Shown piece by piece: positions 11,061-24,060 of a DNA stretch of 64,000 nt (position 1 is the first letter of the stretch; each line of letters opens with the position of its first letter). The notes beneath the pieces were generated by a model that worked only from the letters and a program-made list of their open reading frames with translations, did not search any database and had not been told where the DNA came from. Source of the DNA: Druceiella hillmani (lineage: Eukaryota; Arthropoda; Insecta; Lepidoptera; Hepialidae); NCBI GenBank assembly GCA_039881145.1, contig JAYKKI010000023.1, forward strand, positions 10,102,001 through 10,166,000. Reading direction: 5' to 3'. The position numbers and the translations under genes are program-made.

Positions 11061-12865
11061 TCGCAACGACTGACGACTGTACGACCGACTATGACAGTTT
11101 GCGTGAGTTAAGTGTGTTATTTGTATTTTATGTACGAATATTGCTTCCTTTAAGGACATCGCGACGACATTTTTTTCTGTTTATCAATTTATTTATTCAG
11201 GTCACTTAAAATAGTGACGTTCATGACTATAATAATGGGATGTAATTATACTCACAAATGTGCGATGGTACTCCTCTCATTTTGCGAGTACCTCCTTTTG
11301 CGGGCATTTAACAGGCGGCCAAATTTCTCCACTATTTAGTATAATACGTACATAAATTATGTCACTTGTGTGTCATGTTCTATTAGGACTCTAATTCTAG
11401 TCTGGGTGGTGCCTTTATAATGCCATTATTATATATTTTTTATATTCGTTTTCATTTTAAATTTCTTAATCAAACGAAATTCGAGCCCGAACTCTAATAT
11501 TTGCAAAAAATCGAGTTAGATGTTTAATTTTATAATATATTAAACCATAAATCTTGATCAAACCAAGCATAATGTCTTGAACTAAAATTTTTAAATCCTT
11601 ATTTTTTTATTTTACTATTTTTAAATCTTTTATTTTTATTGAAGTATTAAAAAACGTATTCAATCTCGAATATTGCGATATAAATATTAAAATTGCCTAA
11701 AATTTCGCATCCGACTGAACGAAGCTATAATATAGTAATATATTTACAGAATATATTTCAAATGACTAGAGCCATGTTTTGTCAAGTTTCTAGGATATTT
11801 TCTCAAACGGAAAACTAATTTCAAAGCTCTTACGATCTACATACGAACAACCGATGTACACAGTGTTATGGCAACTTTTAAAAACATAGACTCGGCGTTA
11901 AATGGATCTCAAGAAATTAAATATTTGAATAAACACATTTAATTAGCATCAGAGGCCGATACGTTATCGACCCAATGTTTTTTCAACACATCCACGTGCA
12001 ACCTATTACTCAAATTTATAACACGCACACCCTAAATACTTGAAAGCGTTCTCATTGCCACACGCGAGGATTAACGTCTGCTATTTATATTTTTAAAAAA
12101 ATTACATCATATGGCAATAAATATTTCGACACAAGCATTAAATTAAATATACAATAAAACACTAACCGATAAATCAACACACTCGGTAACGGGAGCGCAT
12201 TCGTAAAGCGGTCCGAGATACTAAGCGGCAATTATAAGCAACAATTCATAAATCTCTCAACGGTAGCAGCCTGTCAGCCGCACGACGCGTGTGTGCACTC
12301 GTCTTTACTTACCACCCTCGCCGCTAAGGAAAAACGTCTGCCATACAAAACGACTTACTAGAACGCAGAATTTAATTGCAAAGAAAAAGTAAACACGTAC
12401 GAAATGAATATGTCCCACCATGCTGCGAGTCACACTACATGCCGATATTAAACGATCGATTATAAATATCACAAAATATTTCACACGAGTGCACAAAGAG
12501 AATAAACAGAATATTTTAAAAATGTAATTCAAAAACAGAAGCAATCAGTTACCAGCCCGGATCAAAGAGAATGCCTCGATTGTGTTACGTTAAATAATTC
12601 TAAGCGAATGAGTTTATTATTCTTTATACGTATATCACGTGATACATAATATGTATAAGCAAAGAATTTGACATCGCTGCTATAAAGTACTACCGATTTC
12701 ACACCCAAGTATACATACGTACAAGCATATAGACAACTCGTAAAAAATCGGGGTGAGCACGCCAATAAAGAAAATAAACCGCTTCACCGTGTCACCACAA
12801 TAAACGATTAATCTCGTCATAAATGAAACTACAATAATACTTTAACGAGCGGGCACAATAAATAA
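11060..12865. other. AT-rich stretch, no gene seen
   Basis: Mostly low complexity. A 12-bp palindrome TATCACGTGATA (E-box CACGTG) lies at 12633-12644. GC rises modestly around 12180-12320. Confidence 0.4.
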
Positions 12866-12869
12866 ACGT

Positions 12870-13450
12870 TAATATCGTGAAACGACTCACTAGGGCTTTC
12901 CACCGCATCAATTACCCGCAGACATTTAACGCGGCGACACGCAAGGCCGCGTTCGATCGACCGGACAATTGGATAATTCACTCGAACGTACATAATTACA
13001 TAAACATTGAGAGCCATTAAAAAAAGTATAATGACGCCAATCTCCTTCGCAGCGATTGTTTAATGAGGTATTAATTTATCGGCCGGCCAATGGCTGGGCG
13101 CGTTTAATTTAATCATTTACACGGGCCTTCGAACAAATAAGGCTTTTATTATCTCGAAAGGAGTATATAATTGGACGTAATTATGAAACATAGCGGGGCC
13201 ATAAAACGACGCGGAATAACAATAACGCGGTTGAATGCGAAGGTGTTTAACAAATAGGCGTCGGACGCTTTTATGACGCAAGAAAAAAAAAGATGAAAAA
13301 AGACGACAGAGATTCACGATCGTAATTTAAGGCGGACGTCGCGCGCCGCGCTGCACGCGTTGTTAGACTACTATGCAAACAACATTTTATTCGCAGGCCG
13401 TGTCCGAGCGAGGTCGTTGTAATGAATTCGTTATGCATACGAAACGTTTA
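12870..13450. promoter_or_regulatory. Long GC-rich island, candidate conserved non-coding element
   Basis: Dense alternation of CpG-rich segments and ATTA-type motifs: 'gcatcaattacccgc', 'gtacataattacataaac', 'tgtttaatgaggtattaat', 'gacgtaattatgaaac'. A CCAAT-like 'ggccggccaatggctg' lies at 13081-13096. Frames on the minus strand (12829-13017, 13117-13317) show no domains. One of the stronger regulatory candidates. Confidence 0.45.
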
Positions 13451-14059
13451 CTAAAATTTGCATGTGTACAAATATATATATATACGTACACTAGCCGCTG
13501 GCACACTGACGGTATTTCGATTGAAGTAAAATTCTTGTAATTCAATACGAAAGGCAGTTTCTAGCTCAATATACGAAGGTGAAAGGATTTGTAGAATGAG
13601 CATTGTGACATAATTCTATTAAAAAATAGCATAAAGAATAATATGTCACATTCCTATAGAATTGTTTAAAGCAAGGCCATCGTGACTTTCTTTTTTCACT
13701 ACAATGGAACTTGTTTAGTCGATACATATAGATTTACGAATGCGTATTCCGAATAGAACTCTAGCACCGTACAATTTACACAACCAAATTGATATCAAAA
13801 TAAAACAGTAAAAACAACTGTTTAAACCCAAACAAAATAAGTATGAATTGTTTTTAAATAGAAAATTTTAAGCATTCTTGAAATATTAATATGCCGTACA
13901 ATGAGATTTTAAATAAAAATGTTGGTTCATAAAAATTTACCCCGATTTCAACAGTGACCATGAGGTGGTTAACGCTAATGTATGTATGCAGGCCATCGCT
14001 CATAACCATCGAGGTTAAGTGTTTAAACACGAACCTGCAATCTTGCAACAGGGTTACCT

Positions 14060-14385
14060 AAACTCATTATCTTGTCCGAAGCGATTAATAAAAGAATCGA
14101 GATCCTTATGCGAAGCCAGGGGATAGCCGTGCAATAAAACCAGTAGTCACTGGCGTAAATACCCAGCGAGACCGAAATAAAGAGATAAATGAGGGCCGCC
14201 TTAACCGAACAAGGACAGATATCCGTAGCTCTGGTGTAGGTAGGCTGGCGAGTGGAATAATGGCCGTCGGACGACGGCGGGAAGCGTTCAAGAGGAAGTT
14301 TCCGTAAGTAATATAAAACGACTCGTGTCCAAGTTTACGGCGGCGGCGCCGGCTGCTTTGTTGGCAAAAATTCACCGTGAAGATA
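14060..14385. promoter_or_regulatory. GC-rich island, candidate conserved non-coding element
   Basis: It contains 'agcgattaataaaag', 'gtgcaataaaaccagtagtc' (similar to posterior Hox/Pbx sites) and a CpG-rich end at 14330-14360. The 89-codon minus-strand frame (14106-14375) is Arg/Pro-rich and unrecognised. Confidence 0.35.
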
Positions 14386-14399
14386 TTGTAGAAATTGGG

Positions 14400-15925
14400 C
14401 TACCTTACCTAGTACTTAAGGGTTTTTCTAAGTGGACGCAACTTGCGTTTGTTGCTCAAGGTATTTAATTATTTATTTGTTAACTAATTTAAATACAGAA
14501 AAGCAAGTCCGTGTCAAATTAAAAAAAATCCCAATGGCACCTTAGTCATGTTCGTTTGTTTAAGACTATAACACACTTTATCAAGAACACCTAATATTGT
14601 TATTCCAATCAGACAGTTTCAATAGAACGGGATTAAATATATAGAAAAAAACTGCTTTTAAATTAAAGTACAGTAGAAAAAAAAGAAAGTAAAGGGCGCA
14701 GTTCGCATCTGCGCCGTAGATTTTTCGTGAACACGTCGGAATAAACTCGTAACAAGTGTTAGGTATTTATATGTGATTTAATTACCAATCTCTTTAATAC
14801 GATGGTTACACAGGTAGTGCAACGGGACTGTCGCTGGACGCTACATGCCCGATAGGCCTGCTATGTAATCGCTTTGAATCGTTTCATTTTCTTTTCAACG
14901 CTGTCGTAGATCTCGCATTTGCTCAGCCCTTTTCCTGCATCAAGAGGAATCCCAGAAACCTAAAAGTTTTTCTCCGATTTGCATTTTTTATAAATCCTAG
15001 CGTATCTATGATTCGTTAGCGACGATATTTTTAATTTTTCTTTTTGTAAATTTCCTTTTAATACCGATTTTTACTTATATTCCGGCGAATATTTCATTGT
15101 ATTATTTAGGTCCTAGAAGCTGCGAGCTCTGCCAATAATACCCAAATTAACAACCTAGTTACACGCGTTTTCACGGTATACTAATTTATAACTTTACACA
15201 ATGCTAATTCACATCAATCACGCGCATGAACCTTTACTAGTCCAATGACGTCACAGGCAAAAAATATACTGCGCGACAAATACGTACAGACGTGTTTTAT
15301 CCGTTGTGGACTCAACCATTGTTAACGCATTATAGGTCTTATAGTTATTAGCGATTGAAACCTGACGGTATTCTGTAACAAAAGAAAGTTCGATCGGCTA
15401 TCACTGTACTTAATGAGGGAATAGTCGTTATCACGTCAAAATAATTATGTGGGCAAAGTGAGCCACAATTACGTTTCTAAAGTCATGAATCAAGCAGAAA
15501 AATAAAATTGAGGACTTGCAAGGATATTTGCATTTTACACTGTCAAACTGCATCATCGTTATGTTACTACACATGTATTTTTGTATTACACACACTCAGT
15601 TTATATTGGCACATTTCGTCCTAGTGCATGCACATCTGGCACGGAGATGTCACAATAAACAATGGAATTCAGCACCGACCTATCAGTAAAAGGGGGAGTG
15701 GGAACAACGCTATAGATATCTTGTAGGTAACAGAAATAGGGTGAGGAGGTTATTGTAGAAGGGGGTGCAAACTAAATTACTTGAGGATTGAATTAGGGTC
15801 TCGATAAAGTTGCAACTCAGATTGAGGGGGGAAGGCTCAAGTTGATTTAGCTACAAGAGCAGAGCACCGATCGATTTTATAACATAGGTTAGACAGATAA
15901 AAATACAATCTATTTTGTATATTTG
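14400..15925. other. AT-rich stretch, no gene seen
   Basis: A CRE-type octamer tgacgtca lies near 15245-15252. A G/A-rich run ('agggggagtggg', 'aagggggtgc') lies at 15690-15840. No gene. Confidence 0.4.
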
Positions 15926-15930
15926 TATAC

Positions 15931-15933
<3 letters not shown>

Positions 15934-16006
<73 letters not shown>

Positions 16007-16007
16007 T
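15934..16007 (+). repeat. (TA)n(CA)n microsatellite
   Basis: Long TA repeat to about 15991, then CA repeat. The minus-strand 64-codon frame over it is an artefact. Confidence 0.95.
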
Positions 16008-16639
16008 CCTTCATACAATACATTAACAATAGTTAACGCTAGCAACGAGCGACTTAAGAGTTATGACAAACAAGAAATCCATTGAATATAAAACCTGACG
16101 CTATTATCTGTTATTATAATCTAATAGTCGTATAAATTATCAATATAAATGTTTTGTTGCACACCCACACGGCGGAAAAATACCCAGTGTTTTCCGTTAC
16201 GTCAATAAATTATCAAGTTGCAATATAAATAAAATAACTAATATTTTATTAATATTGCAAATAGTTATTTTGAAATAACTCTTCGTGGCAACAGGTTATG
16301 TCACGGACCGTGGTTTAATCTTACAATAAAAGTTAATCTCCAATAAGACTAATTTCATTGTAAAACTAAACATTGTGAACGGCTAGTTCGTCCTTCACAG
16401 TTTCTGTCTAATCATGATATTTTAGCGAATTACTTACTTTTTAGAAAATACTCTAGCTAATCACATCCTCCTTAATATTGAACTTTTTCTTCCCACTCAC
16501 ATTACTCGCATAAATCTAAAATGATATCTCACTAATAATTGAGAGTAGAGAAGTTTGGATTCGATTTATAGAGGGAATAAGGAGATAAATACCCCGAGAT
16601 CGCTATCCAAATAAACGAAATGCCTCATCAAATCTTATA

Positions 16640-17110
16640 AACTACGAGATCCGCCATACGTATAAACCGATTTATTTACACATCCGACGTGAAATAGGAA
16701 ACGCCGCGCGCCCCCCCGCCCGGGCAGGCATTACATAGCTGCGGCGAGACCCCGAGCAAATCACATCAGCGCCATCTGGCATCTGTGCGATGATAAATAT
16801 TTCATGATATATTTACGAATGCAAGATATTCAGGGCATACGTAAATCTTGTAAGGCCCGCGCGGAATACCCTGCTTTACATGCCGATACGGCCAACATGC
16901 CGCGTATACATTGTGAGCTCAAGCACGGCCGCTCTTTGTCGATATCGCATTATGATAATATATCCGGCTTTATACTTATGTAAATGTCGCCTTCGAAATT
17001 TATAGCTTTATTAATGCTGTCTATTAACTTTTCCGGCATGTCAGCGAAGATCATGACGTATATAAATGAGATGTATATATACTCTCGTATACAACTATTG
17101 GTCGTATATG
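16640..17110. promoter_or_regulatory. Long GC-rich island, candidate conserved non-coding element
   Basis: It has CpG-rich segments including a C7 run and CCCGGGC (16710-16727), a CATCTG E-box pair near 16770-16786, 'gataaatatttcatgatatatttacg' (forkhead-like AT core, 16792-16817), and 'gctttattaatgctg'. The composition is unlike the flanks, and no protein frame is present. Confidence 0.45.
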
Positions 17111-18290
17111 CAAGATAACTGTGGCAGATAAGGATTTCATTTCATTTTTATCATCTTGTCTTAATAATGGAGGCAGTTGTTTTACTCCATATAAAAGTAC
17201 TTACGTTCTCATTTTCGAGATAGAATCTACATCATTACGCCACATTCCTCTGAAATAGAATAGACTACGAAGAAGAAAGAGAATACGGCTACACCCCCTT
17301 TGATTGTTTTATTAATATACTCATACGTATTCAATTATTATACAAATTAATAAATTAGAGGCAATAAATTAATTAACATAATGAAACAATTAAATTCAAA
17401 GTATAAATGAGAGATAGAGAATGGAGACACGAAACATTTAATGCGATTAGAATCACATATTATTATAAGATAAATGTAGGCCAGAAATGGTGTGGAAATG
17501 AATACTAAATCCTGGTCTTTGAAAAGAATTCGAAGAGGATGCTGTGCGAGGGAGCAGATGATTAATCGCCGGGTGCTGAGCTGCTATAGCATCCCCGTAC
17601 GCGAGTTGTGCAGTATCTTAATATATATATATATATATATTTTTTTTTTTTGCAGGATTCAACGTGAATAACAATTTGCATTATTAATTTAGTCAAACAA
17701 CGAATGAATGGTCACTCTTACTTGCTGAAGAAACAAGGAAATTCTTAGTAGCCGATATACACAGAAAGTGCAGTGCCCTTCTTCTTTTATTTCTTCCAGA
17801 TAAGGGTACAAGAACTAATCTATATTCACACATGAAATTATTATAAGACTTACAGACTCTACCTATTTTCAATTCTAAGTATCATTAAAAAATATATTAC
17901 ATACATAAACTATAATAAAATATTTATACGAACATTATGAAGTTTTAATACGACAATCACACATACATTCTAATTCTACCGCATATAGGTTTAAATACAA
18001 TAATAAAGTTTTGTGAATATATATTCACACATTTTTCACTGACTTAGTGGTATAAAAACAATATTATAGATAAAACGATACTTAACCACTAGTCATGGAA
18101 AAAACCGATCGTGATTGTAAAAAATATTGGTGTTGATTACAAGAACAAAAAAAACGAAAACACATTAAAAATATTAAAGGAATTAAACAAAAACGGCCAA
18201 GAAAAAATAAACAAGACAGCGGAACGGAGATAGAAATTTTTATAAGGATTACGAGACACGGAACATTTCAGAGGCCGTTCAAAATATTTT
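17110..18290. other. AT-rich stretch with a short (AT)n-(T)n repeat
   Basis: The simple repeat lies at 17620-17651. A GC-richer patch lies around 17530-17610. No gene seen. Confidence 0.4.
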
Positions 18291-18745
18291 TGTAGCTTGG
18301 AAAGGAAATGACGTTTCGTAAGATGAAGTGCTTGTGTTTGTAAATAAGAGAAAGCTTTCAGGACGCTACATGTGTATATATATACATATACATTTAATGG
18401 CCCCACCCAGAGCCGGATGAAACAATTTCGACACAATTCAATAGGCAAACAAAGTTTCTATTTAATACGCATTGAACAATATGGCAACCGCCCACGTCGT
18501 GTTGCGCGAGTGTCTGTTTACATATCGCACCTCGAGCCGCTCATGCGGTGCGAGACAACCACATTATGCACGGAACACAAATGATATGGACGTATAATAA
18601 ATAATTTTTTCAATTATCGACTTGCAACCATCTATTATATTCGATAAATGCCGCTCGCCCATTATATTTATGACACGGTTTAACCGTATCAAATGGCTGA
18701 ATCGCTCTCAAGACACTCTCAAAGTGAGAGGACACTGTGTTCGTA
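18290..18745. promoter_or_regulatory. Candidate conserved non-coding stretch
   Basis: Mixed-composition sequence with CpGs ('gcacctcgagccgctcatgcgg'-type, split near 18526-18547) and ATTA/TTTAAT motifs. Open frames of 67-103 codons on both strands have no domains. Regulatory role is a guess from composition. Confidence 0.25.
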
Positions 18746-18841
18746 CATATACATATAAGTCGAAACTTTATATTATATTACTTTGTCTCTATCGTTTATT
18801 TTATGTCTATCGTGAGCTAAGTTAAAATTTAACAATAATTT

Positions 18842-18898
18842 AATGATTCTTGCAGTTTCGTCAGATAAATAGAATCTGACGAAACTGCAACAATCATT
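18842..18898. repeat. Near-perfect hairpin (25-nt arms, 7-nt loop)
   Basis: The 17-nt arms TTGCAGTTTCGTCAGAT (18850-18866) and its exact complement (18874-18890) flank the loop aaataga. Pairing extends outward seven more positions after one mismatch. It could be a small palindromic transposon relic or an RNA hairpin. It does not match a microRNA I know. Confidence 0.8.
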
Positions 18899-19759
18899 CT
18901 GAGAACGTCAAGTTCATAAACCTGTAAACATATAGTTTTTCTACATATAGGACTTTTAATTTAACAGCGTTTGATACAGTTCAAGTGTACTTTCTTATTA
19001 TTATTATTATATCGAAAACTGAATTTACATTTTAATACTTTGTTTAAAATTCTTTTACAAATCATATTCGACATGGCGGCCACTTAGCTTCAAGAAAGGT
19101 TGCATACTTTTTTTAAATACAAACATGTTAACCAACTACAATTCTAAAATTTTATTTATTGACTATATTCTATAATTACTGGGTTATTACCACGCCAACG
19201 TCAACTTTTTTTTAATTATTGCTGTAATAACACATATTTTACATAGGGGTAATGTATAGGAGTACGACCATCTCGCTTGCGCACGGCGGGCTTGCTGGAG
19301 ACGCCATCGACAATAACATAAATTAGATATATTTATATAAATTAAATATCGAAACCATATGAACGAGTACCACGAGAGCAGCTTCGAGATGTGGAGAGCG
19401 ATAAAGATAATCGTCTGTTTCGCTCCCTATTATTATATTTATATTTAGGTGAATAAGAAGAAATTGACATAAGAATTATTTGTATTTCGTATAGAGAAGT
19501 GATAAAAGTATCACTTTCGCTGCCCACCGCGAAAATTGCTTTTGGTTCTCCATTTGAGTGAGTTCTTACCATCAAGGGGAAATGGAATTTTTTTTATTTT
19601 TTATAAAAGCAAGATTGTTTATGATCCGAATTCATCCATAATTATAAAATTAATCAATTATAATTGAAAAATAAGATTTACGTTTAAAAAAAATAAATTA
19701 ATTTAAGGTGATATGCAGACCAAAAGGGAAGAAAGTCGCGTACAAATGTGACCTCGGAA

Positions 19760-20345
19760 GAACAATAAAGAAAGCCCTTATAAAGAAAGCTTTGCCTTCT
19801 CCAACCTTTCTTAGTGTAGGACGTCATCTTTGACCTTTTTCATTATTGTAATAAAACTTGTTTTATACGTTATCGTATAGAGTTACGCTACACCTGTACT
19901 TTTATGCCGTCTATGACTAAATTTGCAGAAACAGCGATATTACATAAAGGAATTACAAAGTAAGCGTTTGTAAAGAAACTTTCCGCATAGACATCTAAAA
20001 TAATCTAAATCCTTTTTTGTTACGGGATTTACTTTTGGCCTCTTTCGTCATTCCCATTCAACTTATTTTATCCGTTATCGTATAGAGCTACGCTCTACCT
20101 ATGCTTTCATAACATCTGACTAAATTTGTGTAAATAGCTATGTTAGATGAAGGAATTGTAAAATAGCGCTTTTAAAGGAAGCTTCGCGCATAGTTATCTC
20201 AATTCTTTTGTTTAGGGCGTTATCTTTGGTCTCTTACATTATTGAAATATAACTTATTTTATCCATTATCGTATAGAACAGCTACGTTCTACCTACGCTT
20301 TTATGCCGTCTATAACGAAGTGTATAAACTGCGATATCGGAATGC
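19760..20345 (+). repeat. Diverged tandem array, three copies of about 200 bp
   Basis: The landmark 'tatcgtatag' recurs at 19871, 20076 and 20277. Each copy shares 'cttattttatccgttatcgtat', 'tacgct..acct..gctttta' and 'gtctatgactaaatttg' blocks. Copies are clearly diverged, so the array is old. The source element is unknown. Confidence 0.75.
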
Positions 20346-20880
20346 CACATCAGCATTATGCGCTCAACCTAATACCCGGGCCCCTCTTTCGGGGAATACG
20401 ACAACATGAGGTATTGGTGATCTTTCCGTTATACCGATTTGTGTTTATTTACATAAGTTACTAACTACGGTTGTAACTATAACTCAGACATTCAAAAAAC
20501 ATAATTGTAATACAAAAAACATTTAGACGAAATTTGTATATCATTTAAGTTCATATTAGCATACTTGTAAAATGCTAACACAGACAGTATAAAACTATAA
20601 CGGTAAACAAAAAAGTCTTAGTCGTATTAGAACTAGTTAATCCAATACTAGTAGCCATCACTGTCAGATAGTAAGGTATTAATAATAACTGAGTTTGACT
20701 GAGATCTTTGTAATTAAACAAATAAAAATTAACTGGTAACCTAACACGGGGTATCTCTGATTCTTAGACACAAACAAAGCAACAGTTCCCAAAAAAACCT
20801 TCGAAACGTTAGTTAATTTCAGCTGTAAAACTTTACAAGTAATCGGTATTAGGTTAAATTTAAAACAAGCCACTTTGCTC
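20345..20880. other. AT-rich stretch, no gene seen
   Basis: A 'cccgggcccctctttcggg' patch lies near 20377-20395. Otherwise nothing. Confidence 0.4.
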
Positions 20881-21260
20881 TAAGACAGCCTGCTTCACTA
20901 AGCAGAAATCGCCATATCTCCATCAAAACAAAGCGGCTGCTTCACTCGGTCTCAATCCCGATCGAGACTCCTCTTTTTCATCTCGATTAACTCGAACGCG
21001 TTCCGTCAACAATATTAATGTCAAACTCGCCCCCGGAGTCGTCCATTAGGGCGGATCAAATTAATTCGCATCAAATCAGCGCCAAGCCGCGGCCGGCCTG
21101 AGTGGGCCCTAATCGCGAGACACAAATCAACGTTCGGCTCACTCCGTAGACCCAAGACACTGCTCCAAAGCCGAGGGGCTTAATTCCATTACAATCACTA
21201 ACACCAGTGTCACTTTACATTAAATCACTACCGTATTAGTACCGCTTAACGTTACGCACT
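20880..21260. promoter_or_regulatory. GC-rich island, candidate conserved non-coding element
   Basis: It contains 'gtcaacaatattaatgtc', 'gtccattagggcgg', 'tcaaattaattcgcatc' and the palindromic 'gccgcggccggcc', with no open frame of note. Confidence 0.4.
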
Positions 21261-22035
21261 GAATAATTTAATCAATTTCGATCGACGTACAAACATATCG
21301 AAACACACTTTAAAATGAATACGAAAACTTTAAAATTAATACGAAAAATACTTTTTTTTTAAATAATCTGAAACGTCTATGTTACTAACATACCTTCTGA
21401 TAGTATTTTGTGGCATAAAAACTGTGTAATATCTTACAATTCAATATAGTCATTAAGCTTAAAGAAATTACCTCAAATCATAAGTAAAATATCACAACAC
21501 ATTTTCATTGGAGATTTAAATTCAGGGAATAATCATTCGTAGATTCAAATTCTCTCCTGAATTTCCCTATTAGCGATTTGTAGTTTGGATTTAAACAAGT
21601 CCTATTTAAATAATCTGCATTATATATAGTAACGATAACTTCGATATTGAGGTACAGTGTTTAATTGTTATTTTTGTTAAAGTACATATGTCAACTTATT
21701 ATTATTATAAAGTTATTAACACTCCTCCGAGTCCAAGATTTAGTTTGATCATAATATATTAAAACATAATATATTTAAACCACACAAATGTGAATACTAC
21801 TATGTCACTAAAGAACATCTATTAAAATAAGCTAGGGTCTGAAATAAAACTTGAACGGGAAATGGTAGTCCTTCACTCAAAAATCATAGGATAAGCCTGA
21901 ACGTTCACACTACTCGCAAACCTCAATGTATGTTCACGTAATTCAGGTCAGCCTCCAAAAGAAAACCAACCGCGAGAACGAGGCGCATCGGAAAATTCAA
22001 ACGCACGACACAAATATGTCGCAGGTCTAAACGGG
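21260..22035. other. AT-rich stretch, no gene seen
   Basis: Low-complexity A/T sequence with no clear repeat. Confidence 0.45.
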
Positions 22036-22039
22036 GGAA

Positions 22040-22830
22040 AATATAAAAAGTAAATATGACTTTCCATTGTCTTGTCTCTCTGATTTTCACAGGTTTTAAA
22101 TTTTATCCACTCAGCTCGGCGAAGCCGAGGCAGGCGACGCGGGGGTGGCGGAGGGGGCGCCTGTAAATAAACGCTCGCGGGCGGGGAGCACGAGGGAGGC
22201 GAGAAAAAAGCAAACGATAGGAAAAGCTCGGCGGGTGGCGAGTGTCGAGGGGCGAGTTTCCTCGTACATGAAAAATATGCCCGCAGTGGATCCATTTCGA
22301 ATGTATTATCTGGCGCGGGTGGCGTCCGGGCGGCGTGGGCCGCGCCGCCCGTCGACCCCCTCGAGCGTCCGCCGACGGAGGAGCTTCGCAAAAATCACTA
22401 ATTCAACGACTAAGTTTTTTATTGTTTCCGAGTGAGATAGAGTGCGGAGGCGGGAGCGAGAGGGACGCAATTTGTCGACGTACTTTATTATTCATCTCTC
22501 TTTCAATCTTCTTTTTAAGTTTTTTTCTGTCCTCTTTTCTTTCGCCATATTATCTGCGCCGGTACAGTAATAACACGAGCGGGGCGCGGTTGTTATGTGC
22601 GTTTATTTAACTTCTCGAGATGGCATTACGCTTCATGTAAGATAATTTACGCGCGATAGGAAGATAACGAGACGACGATAAAACGCGGCGTAATGGCAAC
22701 AAATCTTGCTTAGTTTTATTTACAATAGCATGAATGAGATACGGCCTGTTTGGAAGTGAATTAACGCGGCGTTCGCACTGCAAACACACTCTCGTGCAAA
22801 CAGTCACGATTTATTTACACATTCACCTCA
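22040..22830. promoter_or_regulatory. Largest GC-rich island left of the exon
   Basis: Strong GC and G-run content (22133-22190, 22310-22400), then a CT-rich run (22490-22545). It produces open frames of up to 147 codons on both strands (21948-22391 minus, 22145-22435 plus), but these are Pro/Ser/Arg-rich without domains and mirror each other, so they are not called genes. Possible enhancer or alternative promoter. Confidence 0.35.
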
Positions 22831-23470
22831 CACAGCGAGAGAGGCGACCGTCTTATTATCTGTATACGTGGGTCGACATAAAGTGAATAGTATTTATTAT
22901 ACTGAGATAACACGCGTTTCATAAAAGAAGACTTTCATAAATATACCATATCCACGTCACTGTAGTTATCCAAAATATTTTTTATAAACCTATTACGTTA
23001 ATTCAAAATAGCTACATAGCTTAAGATATACATAGCAGAACGTAAGAACGATTTCGATAATAGGGAATTTACTGCAATGAGCTAATGATATAAAAGCAAG
23101 TATCTATTAGCAAGTACTAATAGACAATCCAACATCTTTAACAAATTGCGTAAAATAAGAATATATCCTATTTAGGTCAAATGCTATACAGTTCTTAAAA
23201 AGCTGGCGTATAGCTAAGTGAAACATTAAAACTCGTTAGATATGGCGCTGCAGCGTCTTTTTTTCCCGCGGATGATGATTTGAAGATATAGGTATATGAC
23301 AAACAAATATTTATGAACAAACTTGAGACCTCGTTATCACACTTTTAAGTATGTCTTTTTAGGCTATCGGGGACGAAAAAGTGTATTTATTTTAGTTTCG
23401 TTATTTACGTATTTAAACAAAGATATAAATCAGTAGAACGTGTGGACATAAGCCTCGTGTTAAAAATAAA
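22830..23470. other. AT-rich stretch, no gene seen
   Basis: No repeat or frame of note. Confidence 0.45.
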
Positions 23471-23489
23471 ATATTTAATTACGTTTAGA

Positions 23490-24060
23490 GGTACGCCATG
23501 GCGACTTTATTAAAGTATGGCCCTTCCCTCAGGCGCATGTATATCGCCGTTAATAAATATTAGACAAAGCACAAATATTCATCCCAACAGACTTCCAACC
23601 AATTATCGATAAAATCGTCAAATGTCCATCCTCAGCGCAATTTAATAATTCAATTTATTATCTTTTAATAGCGACTCGCAACTTTTATAAAATGTAATAA
23701 CATCTGCAAAATAATAATAATAATAACATAAAATAAGCGCTGGAGCGGGCGGGTACTTAAAGCGTGAGCTATTTAAATACGAGACGCAAGTATTTACAAA
23801 GAAGAAAAGTTAAAGATAATTTCCATAGCGACTCTGTGTTGGTTAATCAAATTTATTTCGTGCGCGGGGGGAAAGAGCGCCCGCCCAGCTACACGGGGCG
23901 GGCGGGTAAATAGATACGACATGAAAGGAAAACTTGCGAGCGAGCGGAAAAGCCGCGGCGCAACGCTCGCACGGCGGGCGAGGGGGAGAAATTGATTTAA
24001 TGAATAATAAATGAATTCTCGGTAACTCAATTCGTGGATAAGTACACTTTATTACCGTCT
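23490..24060. promoter_or_regulatory. GC-rich island, candidate conserved non-coding element
   Basis: 'gccatggcgactttattaaag', 'gccgttaataaatattag' and 'gaacgtcaaatg'-like motifs are followed by CpG/G-rich patches at 23870-23990. A short (TAA)n lies at about 23710-23727. The 78-codon minus-strand frame (23794-24030) is compositional. Confidence 0.35.

Noticed and set aside
15851..16045. Frame with Ile/Tyr run
   Set aside because: Translation of a (TA)n(CA)n microsatellite.
18842..18898. MicroRNA precursor
   Set aside because: Arms are too short and too perfectly paired, and the sequence does not match a microRNA I recognise.
21948..22610. 147-, 96- and 91-codon frames
   Set aside because: Mirror frames in a GC-rich island, Pro/Ser/Arg-rich, no domain or splice context.
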